64,000 nt of DNA. Source: Gordionus sp. m RMFG-2023. Lineage: Eukaryota; Nematomorpha; Gordioida; Chordodea; Parachordodidae. The notes beneath the pieces are model-generated. The model saw only the letters and a program-made list of their open reading frames with translations. It made no database searches and was not told the origin of the DNA. The stretch spans positions 16,308,846 to 16,372,845 of the forward strand of contig NC_088779.1 of assembly GCF_954871325.1 (NCBI RefSeq), in the 5' to 3' direction. How positions within the stretch are numbered: position 1 is the stretch's first letter; each line of letters begins with the position of its first letter. A program made the translations under genes and the position numbers. Below are positions 1-12,649 of the stretch, piece by piece.

Positions 1-1075
1 TCTTATAGGGGGGTGGGAAATTTTGGGGGGCTTGCCCCCAACCCCCTCTTACCTGGCCTTCGGACAGCTTTCCCCCGGCCTTTGACCTGGTCTTATGTTT
101 TAGCTCTATTAAATTATTCATAATTTAATAATAATTATATTTCTATTTTTAACTTTTATTTACTAATTCGTGCTTATGGATATTACAAGCCTATTTTTTA
201 TTATTTTAAGTTAGGTATATTATATTTAATAAAGTTTTTTTAAATTTAAAGTTGAAATAAAGTTTAATGTCATTTTTTTTATAAAATTTGCTTTAAAAAC
301 TAGCCTCAGCTTAAATTCTCAAACAATATAAGTAGAATATAATTTTTTATTGAAAATACTAATAGTAGTGTGTATAAAATATTGACTAGAAAATAATTTA
401 AAAAACAAGTTTTTTGTAACTTCTTATCAAATACAATATTATACAAAAAAATTTATTAAATACTATAATTATAATGTGATTTTTAATCTTCGTGGAAATG
501 TTGCCAATTTATCAAGAATTTCGTTTGTCGTTGGAACCAAATCTCTCAGGATATATAACAGAGTTGACACATTTATCCAAGATTCGAAGTATACTTCGTA
601 AATATGTTTTCAACCTTCTCAAGTTGGAAAAAGTCCTTTCATTCGTACATGTTGTAATAGGCAAATATGCAAAAAAACAACTTCAAAATTTTAGGAAATT
701 GAGCCAAGGTTTCTTTACACCGATTGAGCGCATCAATAGCATGCTCAGGTAAAATAGCTAAACGTAGTAAATATTTATACCACAATTCGAATTCACTGAT
801 TAAATTTATTTCATTATCAATATCAATGCCTAACCTATTTTTATAAAATATATGCTACCTACCTTTACCATTTTTTCCTTCAATTTGTATTTGTACATTT
901 TTTTCATGCTCAGCCTTATTTAACTTTTGTATTTCTATTTCTTCTGTTCTATAAAATGCAAGTAAAAATGAAAAATATTTAAAAAATTATAGATATATAT
1001 TAATGATTAAAATATTTATTAATTCTAACTCACTAATAATTTTGAATTTCATAAAATAATAATATATAATAATAA
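1..1075 (-). mobile_element. hAT transposon remnant cut by the window edge
   Basis: The first 100 bases are the reverse complement of the right end of the hAT at 4206-6771: a G-tract, then GGGGGCTTGCCCCC-like sequence, and the CGGCC blocks around 60-90. The outermost terminal bases lie just left of the window. On the minus strand, around 600-760, a broken hAT dimerisation domain can be read, with fragments resembling NERTFSNLRRLKTYL. The plus-strand open frame at 492-752 is only its shadow. The inner limit near 1075 is a guess, because no second terminal repeat was found. Confidence 0.6.
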
Positions 1076-1145
1076 ATAAATTACCGTTTGATTTCAATCT
1101 CTTTGACTAAAGATTTTTCCGTTTTATTAATATTTTTGAATAATG

Positions 1146-1226
1146 TTATTCTTTCTTTCTTTCTTTCTTCCTTCCTTCCTTCCTTCCTTCCTTCCTTCCT
1201 TCCTTCCTTCCTTCCTTCCTTCCTTC
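1146..1226. repeat. TTCC/TTTC microsatellite
   Basis: A pure pyrimidine tetranucleotide run: about five TTTC units followed by about sixteen TTCC units. A plus-strand reading frame rich in Ser-Phe-Leu-Pro across it is a by-product of the repeat. Confidence 0.95.
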
Positions 1227-1269
1227 CCACGAAAGTTGTGCATTTCGCAAAACTTTTGAGTAATTTTTT

Positions 1270-1915
1270 TTTTTAATTTAGGACACAGCCTTAAAAATAT
1301 CCCCTAGTTTCAGTGATACCAAAAAATTATATCAAAAATCATTTAAACTAATAATAAATTTTTTTTTTTATTATTATTGTTTTTTAATTTAACTTTTTAT
1401 AATATTTTTTTTCTTTATCCTATTTTAATATTTTTATATATTTATTTTTTTTAATATTTTAAAAATCCATCCCTAAAATAGATGTTCTCATTATATCGTT
1501 TTCCACTATACCTTGGATTTTCCTATCAAAATTCAGTCTTTAAATTTATAAAATTATCAATCATAATCTTAAACCTTCAAAAAGATGTCAACAATGTCTC
1601 AAACATTTCACCTTCTTTAGTTTGAATAGTAAAAATAAATTTGTTAGAACACCAGAGAAGATATAAATATATCTTCCTATAAATAATATCATGTTGAAGC
1701 ATATATACACCACAAGACATAGTTATATTTAAAACTAAATTATTAAGAAGCTCTTTTACAGAACCTTACCAGGTTATTAAATATAATTCTGTCAAAACTT
1801 CATTCTTTTATTTTGCAACAAATATCCTGAATACTCTTCATATATTCCCCATAGCTATTCAAGCCTTACATTTCTAAAAACAATAATAACATAATCAAAT
1901 CTTAAGAGGGAATTT
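1270..1915. other. AT-rich sequence, nothing recognised
   Basis: Low-complexity AT-rich DNA with T-tracts. No frame, terminal repeat or tandem structure could be supported. Confidence 0.5.
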
Positions 1916-1919
1916 AACT

Positions 1920-2640
1920 GGGACCATAGGTCCTGTTCTCTTTTGCATTGGAATCCACAGAAGGAAATTCAATCCAAATCAATCCTTACCTTAGATTCCT
2001 TACGGGCATCCTTTTCACAAACTGTCCATCCCTCCCATCATTGAGGATCACTCACATATTACAGGTCTTTCACTCAATCTCCTCAAATGTGAGATTTTCT
2101 TCCTAAATCCTACACCCATTCTTTTAGACATAACATACCACGTCATCAACGACGAAATGACACATCTTGGATCACCGATAGGGGGTGAAAAGTCTATCGA
2201 AACTCTTTATAACAAATCCATTTACAATTTGTCTAAAAAAATATTACTTGACTATCTCCCCGCCCATCAATCGTTTTTTATAATCAAAAACTATTTTAAT
2301 ATACGCAAAAATATCTACACCCTTAGATTCTCACCGATCTTCAAATGCACGATTTATTAGTTTCTCATGAAACCATATTAAGTGACTCCTAAATATAAAA
2401 TTTTCCGATCCTGGCTTCAGGCTACCCTTCCCAGTCAGTCAGTTGGTATTGGTATCCTATCCCCACTACAACTCTCTCTTTCAGCCTTTACCTTATCTCG
2501 CCTGACTGCTCAAATTATCATGCTGGCCCAATTTTTTAAGCATTAACTCTTCTCAAGGGTGATATGTACCTTTTTTTAATAATTTTTTAGTTCTTTTTAA
2601 TGTTTTTCTTCATAGATTTATTTCATTTTTAATATATCTT
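1920..2640 (+). pseudogene. LINE fragment, RT thumb and 3' end
   Basis: Plus-strand remnant of a non-LTR retrotransposon. Near 2270-2340 the frame reads pieces such as FFIIKNYFNIRKNIYTLRFS, matching the 'LLRN.L.IPKLLYTLRTSP' block that follows the RT palm in many LINEs. Around 2410-2520 comes SWLQATLPSQSVGIGILSPL, matching the conserved 'W.QASLPI..GGLGIR' block. The last part (about 2535-2575, 'TTTTAAGCATTAACTCTTCT') resembles the 3' end of the LINE copy at 45990-46920. The C-terminal zinc-binding region seen in other copies is missing between these blocks, so this copy has an internal deletion as well as frame breaks. Confidence 0.75.
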
Positions 2641-3242
2641 TATTTGTTTTTTTAATTCAATATTGTTCATATTTGTATTTAATATTTTTAAAGTTTTTTA
2701 TAATGAAAAAAATTCCATATTTTTTTTATTAAAAAATAATATATATGCGATCGTGTGGCAACTGGTGGAAATTTTTTATGTTTATTTTTAAAAATCATTT
2801 TTGTTTTTGAAATTTAAAAAAAAATTGTATTTATTGAGATTAGATTTTTATAAAACAAAATTATCATACTATAAAAGTCTTCTAATATAAATATTAAACT
2901 GTAAAATAGAATTAGCTATAAATTTAAAAATCAAAATGTTAGGTAATTATTTTAAAATTTTAAATAAATATTATTAATGTATCATAGATTGTAGATGTTT
3001 TATGCAGAGATTATAATCTGGTAGGTGTGGCTAAAAATATTTTAGAAAAATTGTATCGAATCTGATTAATAAAATTTTGGGAAGAATTCAGATTTCGGTT
3101 CACAAATTTGATGCGATTTCATGGGTTACATTTCCAAAATTTGGGTTTAAGTGATATTAAAGTTCTGATTGAAATAAAATTAATATTTGCATTATATACT
3201 ATGACAAATATGCGACTTTGGTATTTTAATGGGATTTTAGGC
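2640..3242. other. AT-rich sequence, nothing recognised
   Basis: AT-rich DNA with no supportable gene or repeat boundary. It ends at the left terminal repeat of the nested hAT that starts at 3243. Confidence 0.5.
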
Positions 3243-3439
3243 AGGGATCCAAGCCGAACCATTAAACCTCTAAAAACCGTTTTTAAACCGCTAAAATACC
3301 TCTGAACCGGTTAGAGCCTAATGATTTTACACTTATAAAATAATGTATACTAGTATATTGCAAAAATTTTAATTATATTCGAATTGTTTGATTGATTAGT
3401 GTCAGTCAATTATTATAAACTTTATTATATTGCTATCAT

Positions 3440-3960
3440 TAAAATTTAATATTACTGATTGTTAAATAAATGAAAAAGGCCATCATGGAGCAAATCTTGA
3501 GCGTCACAAAAAAGAAACCACCTCTAAAATTCGATAAAATTAACAAAATATCACAACAAAAGCCAATAAAATAAAAAGGTTTAAGATGTTATCAAGCCAA
3601 GAGACGATAGAAGAAGCTTAAAAGAACAAACAATAACAGTAAAACTAAAATAATAATCGTTGCTTATACTGAGTTGGTCACTTTTAATGGCAGGCCATTA
3701 AAGTAATCGATGATAGCGGTTTTTAAAAAAAATCATGATCTTATATTAGAAAGCATGAGAATATTAAAATTAATTATCAAAATATTCAATCTAAGCCTTA
3801 AATATTCGGCAAAATATAATCAAAAAAAAATGCTAAGTTATATTTCTAAAAATTGATTATACTCGTCTAGACAGGTCAATTATTGGGATTGATCTTCAGT
3901 ATATTCAAAAACAAAAATTGTTCTACACTAACAAGCCCACTGCAGAAAATTTAAAACTCT
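3440..3960 (+). pseudogene. BED-finger hAT transposase, N-terminal part
   Basis: Pieces of a BED-type zinc finger hAT transposase: a HHGANLERHKK-like stretch near 3480-3515 (the NL..H core of a BED finger), and near 3665-3720 AYTELVTFNGRPL, matching the 'ELVTVNGRPFSLLDDSGF' signature of hAT proteins. Frame breaks separate the pieces. This is the N-terminal part of the transposase of the outer element of the first nest; the C-terminal part lies at about 17700-18080. Confidence 0.7.
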
Positions 3961-4659
3961 AAAGGATTATGAAATCAAAACATCATAAATATACAATATA
4001 AAAACCGACAATGGGACAAATCTTAATAAGATGGTAAAATTATTTATGGAGGAAGTGATGATGACAATCAAATGTCTGAAATGATGAAGAAGAACCAATA
4101 AATAGATATTTTAAATTAATTATTTTACTAGTTTTACAAATGAACCTAATAAATTAACAATCAATTTTATTCTCAATATAATATTATGATGAGCTTCTCT
4201 CATACCAGGTGCGTAACCAATGGGGGGGAAATTTCACCCCCCATAGCAAATTTGACTGTTTTTCTAAATATTATTTTAAGATAATAAAAAATTTTACCCC
4301 GACCCCCGGACCCCCTCCCCCATCAAAATTTTTCAATATCAAGCAGAGTTTATCCTTACTGCTAGTTGCATTAATAAATTATTTTCCTATAGCTCACTAC
4401 TATGTAGAAATAATTTGGTTCAAGTTATTGATTTGGAGGAAAATGTGGACAGGAAGAATGAATGTAGTTGAATATTTCATAATATTTATATAGACGTTGA
4501 ATTAAATCTTATAAAATATCCAATTTCATTCCATTCTCAGATACTTTTTTATCGCAAATTAAAGTACGGTTTTTAGATAAAAAACAAGTCTTTGGTAATC
4601 TTCAAATTTTATTACCTAAAGACCCTTCTTCGTTTTCTGATGCCATTATTGGTATAATT

Positions 4660-5020
4660 AAATATTTAGCAAAATTTTATTCCTATGATGTTGATACTGA
4701 AATCAATTTAATCAGTGAATTCGAATTGTGGTATAAATATTTACTACGTTTATTATTTTACCTGAGCTGCTATTGATGCGCTCAATCGGTATAAGGAGGC
4801 TTAATTTATTTTGAAGGTTCTTGCATGTTTGCCTATTACAACATATACGAATGAAAGGACCTTTTTCAAATTGAGAAGGTTGAAAACTTATTTACAAAAT
4901 ACTACTTCTCGGCTAAATGGGTTAGCTATGTTAAATATCCACAGAGATTTATTTCCAACGACAAAGAAAATTCTTGATGAATTGGAAAAATTCCCACGAA
5001 AATTAAAAATCGCATTATAA
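4660..5020 (+). pseudogene. hAT transposase C-terminal dimerisation domain
   Basis: Frame remnants carry the hAT family dimerisation region. Before 4811 there is EFELWYKYLLR-like sequence. From about 4820 to 5010 the order is LPITTYTNERTFFKLRRLKT, then RLNGLAMLNIHRD, which fits the 'ERSFS.LRRLKTYLR....RLNGLALL.IHRD' consensus of ZMYM1-like hAT transposases. The 4811-5020 open stretch starts with a non-ATG codon in context and is a fragment, not a gene. DDE catalytic residues are not visible. Confidence 0.8.
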
Positions 5021-5132
5021 TTCTAGTATTTAATAAATTTTTTATATAATATTGTATTTAATAAGTTATAAAAACTTGTTCTTTAAAAAATTTTCTAGTC
5101 AATATTTTATACTCACTACAATTAGAATTTTC

Positions 5133-5993
5133 CAGGGATGCGAACCCGGCAAAATTTTAGCCCCGGGTTCGGTTCGGGTTCGGTTTAAGTAAAAAAATAA
5201 AATGTGGGTTTGGTTCGGGTTCGGTTTATGGAAATATTTTTGAACCCGGGTTTGGTTCCGGATTCAGCTCGGGTTTAAGAATTTATGAATTATATTTTAA
5301 AAAAGTAGACATAAATTTGGTATAAAAATAAATTTTTTATTTTATTTATAGGCAAAATACATTTAAAAATACAAAACAGTCATATATCAATTTTTAAAAT
5401 TTTATTTAGACGGATTAGCATCCAGGAGTTGTTCACTCATCCTCGATCTATGAGGTGAGAGAATGAATTTCAAATGTGAAAATGATTTTTATACACTTCA
5501 TTAATATATATTAAAAATTAATCTGAACAAAAAATAAATCAATATAATAATTTTTACTATGACTTGTTCATTCCTTTAATTAGTAATCTTTGAGACTAAG
5601 TTAAAAATTAAAAATAAATGGCGTGAATGTATTTAATTGCTTTAAATTTATTTAACACTCCAATAATAGGAATCTTTGAAAATAAATTTTAAAAAAAATT
5701 AAAAAATGGCGTAAATGAATTAAGTTGTTTAAAATTTATTATCACTTCACTTAAAAGGTATTATAATATTATAAAATCTCAATTATATTATTAAAATTTG
5801 TATTAACAATTATACAAATATCTTAATATATGATTTTAAACAATACACTGAACCCGCCTGAACTCGGGTTCATAAAGGTTCGGTTCGGGGTTTTAAAAAC
5901 TTTATAAATGGGGTTCAGTCAGGTTCGGTTCGGGTTCAGATTTTTTTATCAAAAACCCGGGTTTACTCGGTTCAGGTTGAGTTCAAATCCCTG
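5133..5993. mobile_element. hAT-type MITE with GGTTCGG-rich ends
   Basis: An 861-bp element starting CAGGGATGCGAACCCGG and ending GTTCAAATCCCTG, with the perfect target duplication GAATTTTC (5125-5132 and 5994-6001). Both subterminal regions are built of GGTTCGG/CGAACC-type motifs in opposite orientation; the centre is plain AT-rich DNA with no frame. The CAGGGATG terminus is that of Ac-like hATs, so it is probably mobilised in trans. Confidence 0.9.
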
Positions 5994-6870
5994 GAATTTT
6001 CAATCAAAAAAATTTTATATTTATATTATATGAGAATTTAAGCTGAGGCTAGTTTTTAAAGCAAATTTTATATAAAAAAAAAATTGACACTAAACTTTAT
6101 TTCAATTTTATATTTTTTAAAAAAAATTTATCTATAATATACCTAACTTAAAATAAAAATTGGGTTATAACTTTTATTTCTTCTTATATTCATAAGCGCG
6201 AATTAGTAATCAGGAGACCCAAAAGAAAGCGACTACTTACGTCAACGCATAGGAATTCAGATTATAAAATCTAATTTTACAAGACATAGGTTCATTCCCC
6301 GAGGAGCCGATTAATCTGATTTTCTTCTTCTTCTCTAAATTATTTAAACCCCCCCCCCCTTCTTCTTCATATAATCATTTGCATTTATTATATTTGTATT
6401 ATATCTATTATTATACTTTGTATTATGAAGTCCTTGTTTGTTAAATTTCTTGAATTTTCTAGAATTATGTTTTGGACATGAATTTATTTTTATACTATCA
6501 TTTTGTCAGATTTAATTTGTCTTTATTAATAAATTTTAAATTTAAAAATTAAAAAAAAAATTTCCTAAATAATTAATTTATAAAAGGAACCAAAATTCAA
6601 ATAAAAATTAAAAATATTAATATAATTATTATTGAATTATAAATAATTTAAAAGAATAGATCAAAGATATGACCCGGCCGAAGGTGAGGAAAAAGCTGGC
6701 CAAAGGGGGTTTGGAGGCAAAGCCCCCCAAAAAAATTTCCCCCCTATAGGAAAATCCTGGATACACCACTGTCTCATACCTTACAACTTGTGGTGGATCA
6801 TGCATTTAATTGCTCAGTTTCTAATATTATTATAAAGCTCGTACTGCCTGCAAGAAGCTAAGGACAAAAT

Positions 6871-8935
6871 CATTGGCGTACTCAGCGGGGGGGGGCATGG
6901 GGACAAATCCCCCCCCCCCCAAAGCCAAAAAATGCAGATGCCTGATATATTTTTCAAAAATATTATTGTTTATATTAATTTATATTTGTTAATATTTATT
7001 CGTATCTCATATTAAATATATATTTAATTACATTTATTATCACATTTATATTATTTTATCAATTAATTTCGATTTCAAGTTTTCCGGCGTAATATTTACT
7101 TATTATTTTCAAATTTCTAGTCAATAATTATTATTTCTGAAACTTCTTGTCCAACAGGGAAAAAGAAATTGCAACCTTGTCCAACGAGATAGAGTCTCTG
7201 CCATCAAGCAGTAACAGCTTTTAAGGAGTTAGAAGAGCCAATTATTTGCTATTACTGAAATATCACAATGGCCTGAAAGAAATATTTCTTCAGAAGCAAG
7301 AAAATTAATGGATTCAATGGTTATTCCAAATTTTATTTCTCATTAGAATGTATTATTTAATTATACAACTATTTTAAGTATTATTTAATTATACAACTAT
7401 TTTAAGTATTACTTTTCAAAAACATGACATTGACTTGATTAAGAAGATGAGAATAGGGGAGAGCATTTTATCAGAACTCAAGGAAATTAGAGCTAATGTT
7501 GATGAAGAATTTCATATTTTATTGTTGAGTCAAAAGTAAAGCTATATGTGTTTAATATTTGTCTCCCTCCTTGTAGTAAGGCAAGCTCATCGTTAAAACA
7601 TTAATATAGGATCAGTAGAAGAGTGTATCTTAAATACAGATACATTTATAACCCAAATAAATGAATTTTTAATTCATCATGCAGCACTTACTAATCTGCA
7701 AATATTACTTCCACAAAAGCCTTCCCAACCTTTTTCAGGTGGTGATAGAAAAAAAAATATTTGTTAGATTTTTATTATGAAGATGTTAAAATCTTATGAT
7801 GCCTTACTGGCTGAATAACTATGTTTATAAGATTAACAATGGTTGATATAGTCCCAAAAAATGCTATGGATGCTCTGCATTATTTCAAACACATTTTAGA
7901 ATAAATTCCCAATGTATTAAAAGGGTTTATAAACTCTTATCATTAGTAAACTAATGAGAGAACTGTCGTATTTGTAAATACGTAAATGTTTTATATTTTT
8001 TTGTTAACGCGGAATGCCAATCAACCTAGATTAGATGATATAGATATATGTAAAAGTATTATATAATGATTATTATTATTATATTTTTTTTTTATTCTTT
8101 TTTTAGAAAATTTTTTCTTTTATTTCGGAAATTATTAATAAAGAAAATCATTCTTCGCGAGTTATATTTCCTGTCTGTTTGGTGATTTTTGTAGTTTCGG
8201 GAATTTGTTTGACTTGTTTTTGTTTTTTTCTTAGTTTGTGTTTAAGATTTTTTTTTAGTGTGTAAGTTTAGATTCGAATAAAGTTTTAAGTTTTTTTTAA
8301 ATACCATTTGCAGGGCACGGCCCGGATTTTTTTTAAAGATTTTTTATGGCCCGGCCTGAGTTTTTTAAAAAAATTTTAGGTCCGATTCGGCTTTTTTTTT
8401 TAAATTTTCAGGCCCGGTCCGGCTTTTTTTTAAATAAAATTTTCAGGCCCGGCTTGGGTGTTTTTTTAAAAAAATTCGGGCCCGGCCGGGGTATATTTAA
8501 AATAATTAAAATACTGTCCAGCCCGGGGGCCGGGCCTGCAGGTCTCTGAAAAACATACCAAGAAGTACAACATCTTAAAGTAGATTGAAAGGTTTGGATC
8601 TTTTAAATGGCATTATACGACAAGCAAGGATGAGATAATTGAAAAATTAGCTCAATCACAACGAAGATTGGATTTTACATTGTAAATATATAACATATAA
8701 AATGCAATTATTCCTAAGAAACCTTTTGTGTAAAGGCTCAAAAAATTCAAATTTCTATTTTGGGTCATTAAAGTGATTCTTTACATATAATTTTTATAAT
8801 TCATAAATTTAAAATTGTGTATTAGAAATAGTTAATAGTCCTAATAAATTTATGCTTGATATTTTTAAAAAACAATATTTCTTAAAAAATTTATTATCCC
8901 CCCCCCCCCCCGACCAAATTCTTGCGTAGCACCTG
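6871..8935 (+). mobile_element. hAT transposon inserted in the outer hAT
   Basis: Starts CATTGGCGTACTCAGCGGGG and ends TTCTTGCGTAGCACCTG, with the perfect 8-bp duplication GACAAAAT (6863-6870 and 8936-8943). Poly-C/G tracts lie near both ends (about 6886-6920 and 8899-8911). It belongs to the same family as the inverted element at 9979-14745. Around 7165-7330 a broken plus-strand transposase reads as LSNEIESLPSSS-like and EEPIICYY-like pieces; the same region is clearer in the inverted copy. A GGCCCGG-type MITE sits at about 8303-8548. Confidence 0.88.
8303..8548. mobile_element. Short hobo-like MITE with GGCCCGG motifs
   Basis: The right terminus is CCTGCAGGTCTCTG, identical to the inner/outer end of the family at 42864-44650. 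The body consists of alternating short A/T runs and GGCCCGG-like blocks. The left terminus lacks the outer CAGAGACCTGCAGAGG and begins at TACCATTTGCAG, so the left limit is approximate. An open frame across it is a by-product of composition. Confidence 0.8.
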
Positions 8936-8989
8936 GACAAAATAGATATCAATCATACAAAAATAATCTTAAAAAAACTTATATTTTAT

Positions 8990-9256
8990 TGTCACAGATA
9001 GTTATTTTTTCAGATGTTAACTTAAACTCACTTTCAAAAACTTAACCTCAGTTACAATTAATTAAATTAAAATATAAATTAAAATCTTTAATTCTTGAAA
9101 ATTTTATTTTCCATTTTTAAAATACAATTTTTTCCAATGAATAATCATTTATCAAGAAAATTATTGGTAAAAAAAATATATATGATTTATTTTTATTTAT
9201 CATAATTCTTTGTTTAATGGCCTACCAATCAATAAGGAGCAATATTATTGATTGAC
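8990..9256 (-). repeat. LTR of the first Ty3/Gypsy fossil (left copy)
   Basis: Starts TGTCACAG and ends ATTGACA, with TG...CA ends. It aligns along its length with 17247-17505, sharing runs such as CAATGAATAATCATTTATCA. The two copies differ by many substitutions and several indels, indicating an old insertion. Confidence 0.72.
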
Positions 9257-9978
9257 ATCTATATTTAAAAAAAATATTGTAAATTTTTCAAATACTAGGA
9301 CATGCCATAAACTAAGAGGATTTTTCCAGATCATATTTATGTTTATGATGGTAGAATTTATGAGAATAATTACTATGGTATTGTCATTCGACATCAATGA
9401 AATATTTGTCGAGTTATCATCAATAAAGTCAGATGAAAAGGTTAATAATCATAGTATATTGTTCCAAAACTGTCTGGCTACACGGTTACGCTACATTGAA
9501 GTATTTGTTGGCCTGGACACTGAATTATCGCTTTGTTTATTCATTACAGATTGAAAGGATGGTCATATTATTTGTCTTTCAGACTGTCAATTGTAACACA
9601 AAAAAATTTTTTTATTTATGATTTATATCTGAAATTATTGAATTTTCAGGTTCACATTCTTTGGAATAAATATTAATTAAAATTAATCAAATGAGATTAG
9701 GTTTGCATGGTAGCATGATATACAATACCGAGTTTTATTTTACAAACTTTATAAAATAACAATTTAATAAAAAAATGATTTATTTTATTGATTTTTTATG
9801 CTGATAATCATTGTGTAAAAATACTATCAATTATTTATTTAATAATTTACAATTATTAAATTTGATGCATAAAAATTTTGGGACAAAAATTTTCTTTCTA
9901 CTTGACAGCCATTTACTATTATTTAAACAAAATATTGTACATTGTTCCGTTGGACTATCAAATAAAAATGACAGAGGG
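9257..9978. other. Interior of Ty3/Gypsy fossil, no gene recognised
   Basis: Sequence between the left LTR and the nested hAT. A 100-residue plus-strand frame (9252-9554) exists, but it lies on the opposite strand to the element and matches no family I recognise. It is treated as chance. Confidence 0.5.
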
Positions 9979-10257
9979 CAGGCGCGTATGCACGAATTTG
10001 GTCTGGGATGTGGGGGGGGGGGGGGATAATAAATTTTTTAAAGAAATATTATTGTTATTTAAACGAGTATAAATTTATTAGGACTAATAACTATTTCTTA
10101 TACACAATTTTATATTATATGAATTATAAAAAAATTATATATATAAACCGGCACATAAAAGATAGTGTTGTTAATTGGTTGGTTGTATATAACCAAGACC
10201 CGGGGTTTTGGTCTAAAAATCGACTAAACCAGCTCTGAGCACGAACCCCGAGCACAA

Positions 10258-10850
10258 ACCCTTGGTTCAGACCCGTGGTCGGACCCTTGGTTCAGACCCG
10301 TGGTCGGACCCTTGGTTCAGACCCGTGGTCGGACCCTTGGTTCAGACCCGTGGTCGGACCCTTGGTTCAGACCCGTGGTCGGACCCTTGGTTCAGACCCG
10401 TGGTCGGACCCTTGGTTCAGACCCGTGGTCGGACCCTTGGTTCAGACCCGTGGTCGGACCCTTGGTTCAGACCCGTGGTCGGACCCTTGGTTCAGACCCG
10501 TGGTCGGACCCTTGGTTCAGACCCGTGGTCGGACCCTTGGTTCAGACCCGTGGTCGGACCCTTGGTTCAGACCCGTGGTCGGACCCTTGGTTCAGACCCG
10601 TGGTCGGACCCTTGGTTACCCGTGGTCGGACCCTTGGTTCAGACCCGTGGTCGGACCCTTGGTTCAGACCCGTGGTCGGACCCTTGGTTCAGACCCGTGG
10701 TCGGACCCTTGGTTCAGACCCGTGGTCGGATCCTTGGTTCAGACCCGTGGTCGGACCCTTGGTTCAGACCCGTGGTCGGACCCTTGGTTCAGACCCGTGG
10801 TCGGACCCTTGGTTCAGACCCGTGGTCGGACTCTTGGTTCAGACCCGGGG
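10258..10850 (+). repeat. 25-bp tandem array, about 23-24 copies
   Basis: The unit contains CCCTTGGTTCAGACCCGTGG plus TCGGA. Copies are nearly identical; one near 10613 lacks three bases, and there are a few single substitutions. Because 25 is not a multiple of three and the unit has no in-frame stop, all three plus-strand frames stay open and encode the same 25-residue repeat. This explains the three overlapping long frames at 10262-10904, none of which needs to be a gene. Confidence 0.97.
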
Positions 10851-12649
10851 TTGTTTTTATTGTTAGATAAAATAGCCCTGCAAACAAGTCAGATTCGGGA
10901 TTAAAAAATTTATATCTGGTCGAGTTATGGTTTAATTTATAAAATCCAAAATTATAGTTAACTGAGAATAAACCAAAGAAGATACTATAAAATTTAATAT
11001 AAAAATTAAAATGCTTTTTATTTAAAAAAAATTAAATATTTTCAGACTCAGGGCTAAAGAAAGGAGGAATGTGCTAGTAGTGCCTAAAATATATTAGGTT
11101 AGTAAATAATAGAATATTATATTAACACCTGAAACTGGAGATAGATTCAAAATACTAGCGATAGTAAAATTTGACATTTAAAAAAATGGAAATATAGTTT
11201 TTTTAAAAAGAATTATAAAATATAGAAGTTTAAAATTAAAATTGTCGCAAATTTAAGAAAGAATTATTATAGGTTTTAATGTAAGTTAATTACCGGAAGT
11301 TTTTAAAAATATAATGTTTTTCTCAAAAAAATTTTTCAAGTTTTTAAAAGTTTTTTTAAAAAAGGATGTATTTTTCTCAACAAGTTTTTACAATAATTAC
11401 GGAAAGTTAAATTGAAGTGTGGGGGCTTCCGTTATGGAATGGTTGGTGGCACATCTCGATGATTTTTGGTATGCGTTATTTTAAGTTTTATTTAATTTTA
11501 AAACCAAAAAAAAATAAGAATTATCTGAAAACCCTAAATTCGAATTTTCTTTCACTTATGTTTATTAAGAAATTATCAAATTTCTTATCCTGATTTCCAT
11601 TCTTTAGATAACTAATAAAAGTAACATTAATATATTGTAATAATACTTTAAATTTAAAAAAATTTATAATGTGCATTTAAAAAAAAAATTATTCTAAAAA
11701 TCTTAGAAAATTTTTATTCTCATTTTCCCACTTAAACTTGGGTCCAAAACATAAAAAAATTATATTCGATATATAACTTTGACGTAAATCTTCATTAAAG
11801 TTTAAAAACTCTTCTTATCTTATTATTAAAAAAATTTTATCAAAATGTTTTTACAATCTATATAAGAATGTTTTTTCACATTATGAAAATGTGTTACAAC
11901 ATATTAATTCTTTCTCTCTTTCAGTTTATATAAATCATCAATAAAACTTTTTATAAATATTTTTTTTAAAGATATTGTATATTATTATTTTATTACATTA
12001 TGTGATTTTTTTACAATATGTATTTATATAACACACCAGCCACCACGCTATAAGAAATTATATGATAATATTTCATTTTCAAGGGTTAAAAAAAAATTAT
12101 TTTTTATTTTCAACACTATTGTGATTAATGTAGAATAAAATAATAAAGCTTTTTTTATTTATAATTAGAATAAGATTAATAAATTAATAAGGTTTATAAT
12201 TTTTCTTAGTTTTCCTTATAAAAATTTTATTTTTGTATATTTCGCTACAAAATCACAAACACTAACTGTGATTAAAAAAACATGTTTACTCTTTTACCCA
12301 AGTAGAGGCTATGCAAATTAAATTTTTATTTAGCTAGAGCCCATTGTAACTTATTCTAAAACCCTATCTCAGTTATTGATATATACCAATTGATTTTTAG
12401 GCACTACTAGCCTAGCACCTTCCTCCTTTCTTTAGCCCTGAGTCTGAAAATATTTAAATTTATTTAAACAAAAAGCATTTTAATTTTATTATTAAATTTT
12501 ATAGTATCTTCTTCCGTTTATTCTCAGTAAACTATAATTTTGGATTTTATAAATTAAACCATAACTCGACCAGATATAAATTTTTTAATCCCGAAACTGA
12601 CTTGCTTGCAGGGCTATCTATATTATCTAACAATAAAAACAACCCTGAG

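Larger units (their letters stand above)
4206..6771 (+). mobile_element. hAT transposon inserted in the outer hAT
   Basis: Begins CAGGTGCGTAACCAATGG and ends CCTGGATACACCACTG. It is flanked by the perfect 8-bp duplication TCTCATAC (4198-4205 and 6772-6779). G/C-tracts lie just inside both ends. The copy truncated at base 1 has the same right end. A transposase remnant reads on the plus strand (4480-5020), and a MITE interrupts it at 5133-5993. Length without the MITE is about 1.7 kb, so it is internally deleted relative to a typical autonomous hAT of 2.5-4 kb. Confidence 0.9.

Noticed and set aside
492-752. 86-codon plus-strand frame
   Set aside because: It is the antisense of a degraded hAT dimerisation domain read on the minus strand.
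1088-1276. 62-codon frame rich in Ser, Leu, Pro, Phe
   Set aside because: It runs through the TTCC microsatellite.
8346-8549. 67-codon frame rich in Gly, Pro, Phe
   Set aside because: It lies within the GGCCCGG-type MITE; composition explains it.
9252-9621. Two overlapping plus-strand frames
   Set aside because: They lie inside a minus-strand LTR fossil, match no family I know and overlap each other; most likely chance.
10262-10904. Three long overlapping plus-strand open frames of about 190-209 codons
   Set aside because: They are one 25-bp tandem repeat read in three frames. The absence of stops follows from the unit sequence and gives no evidence of a protein.
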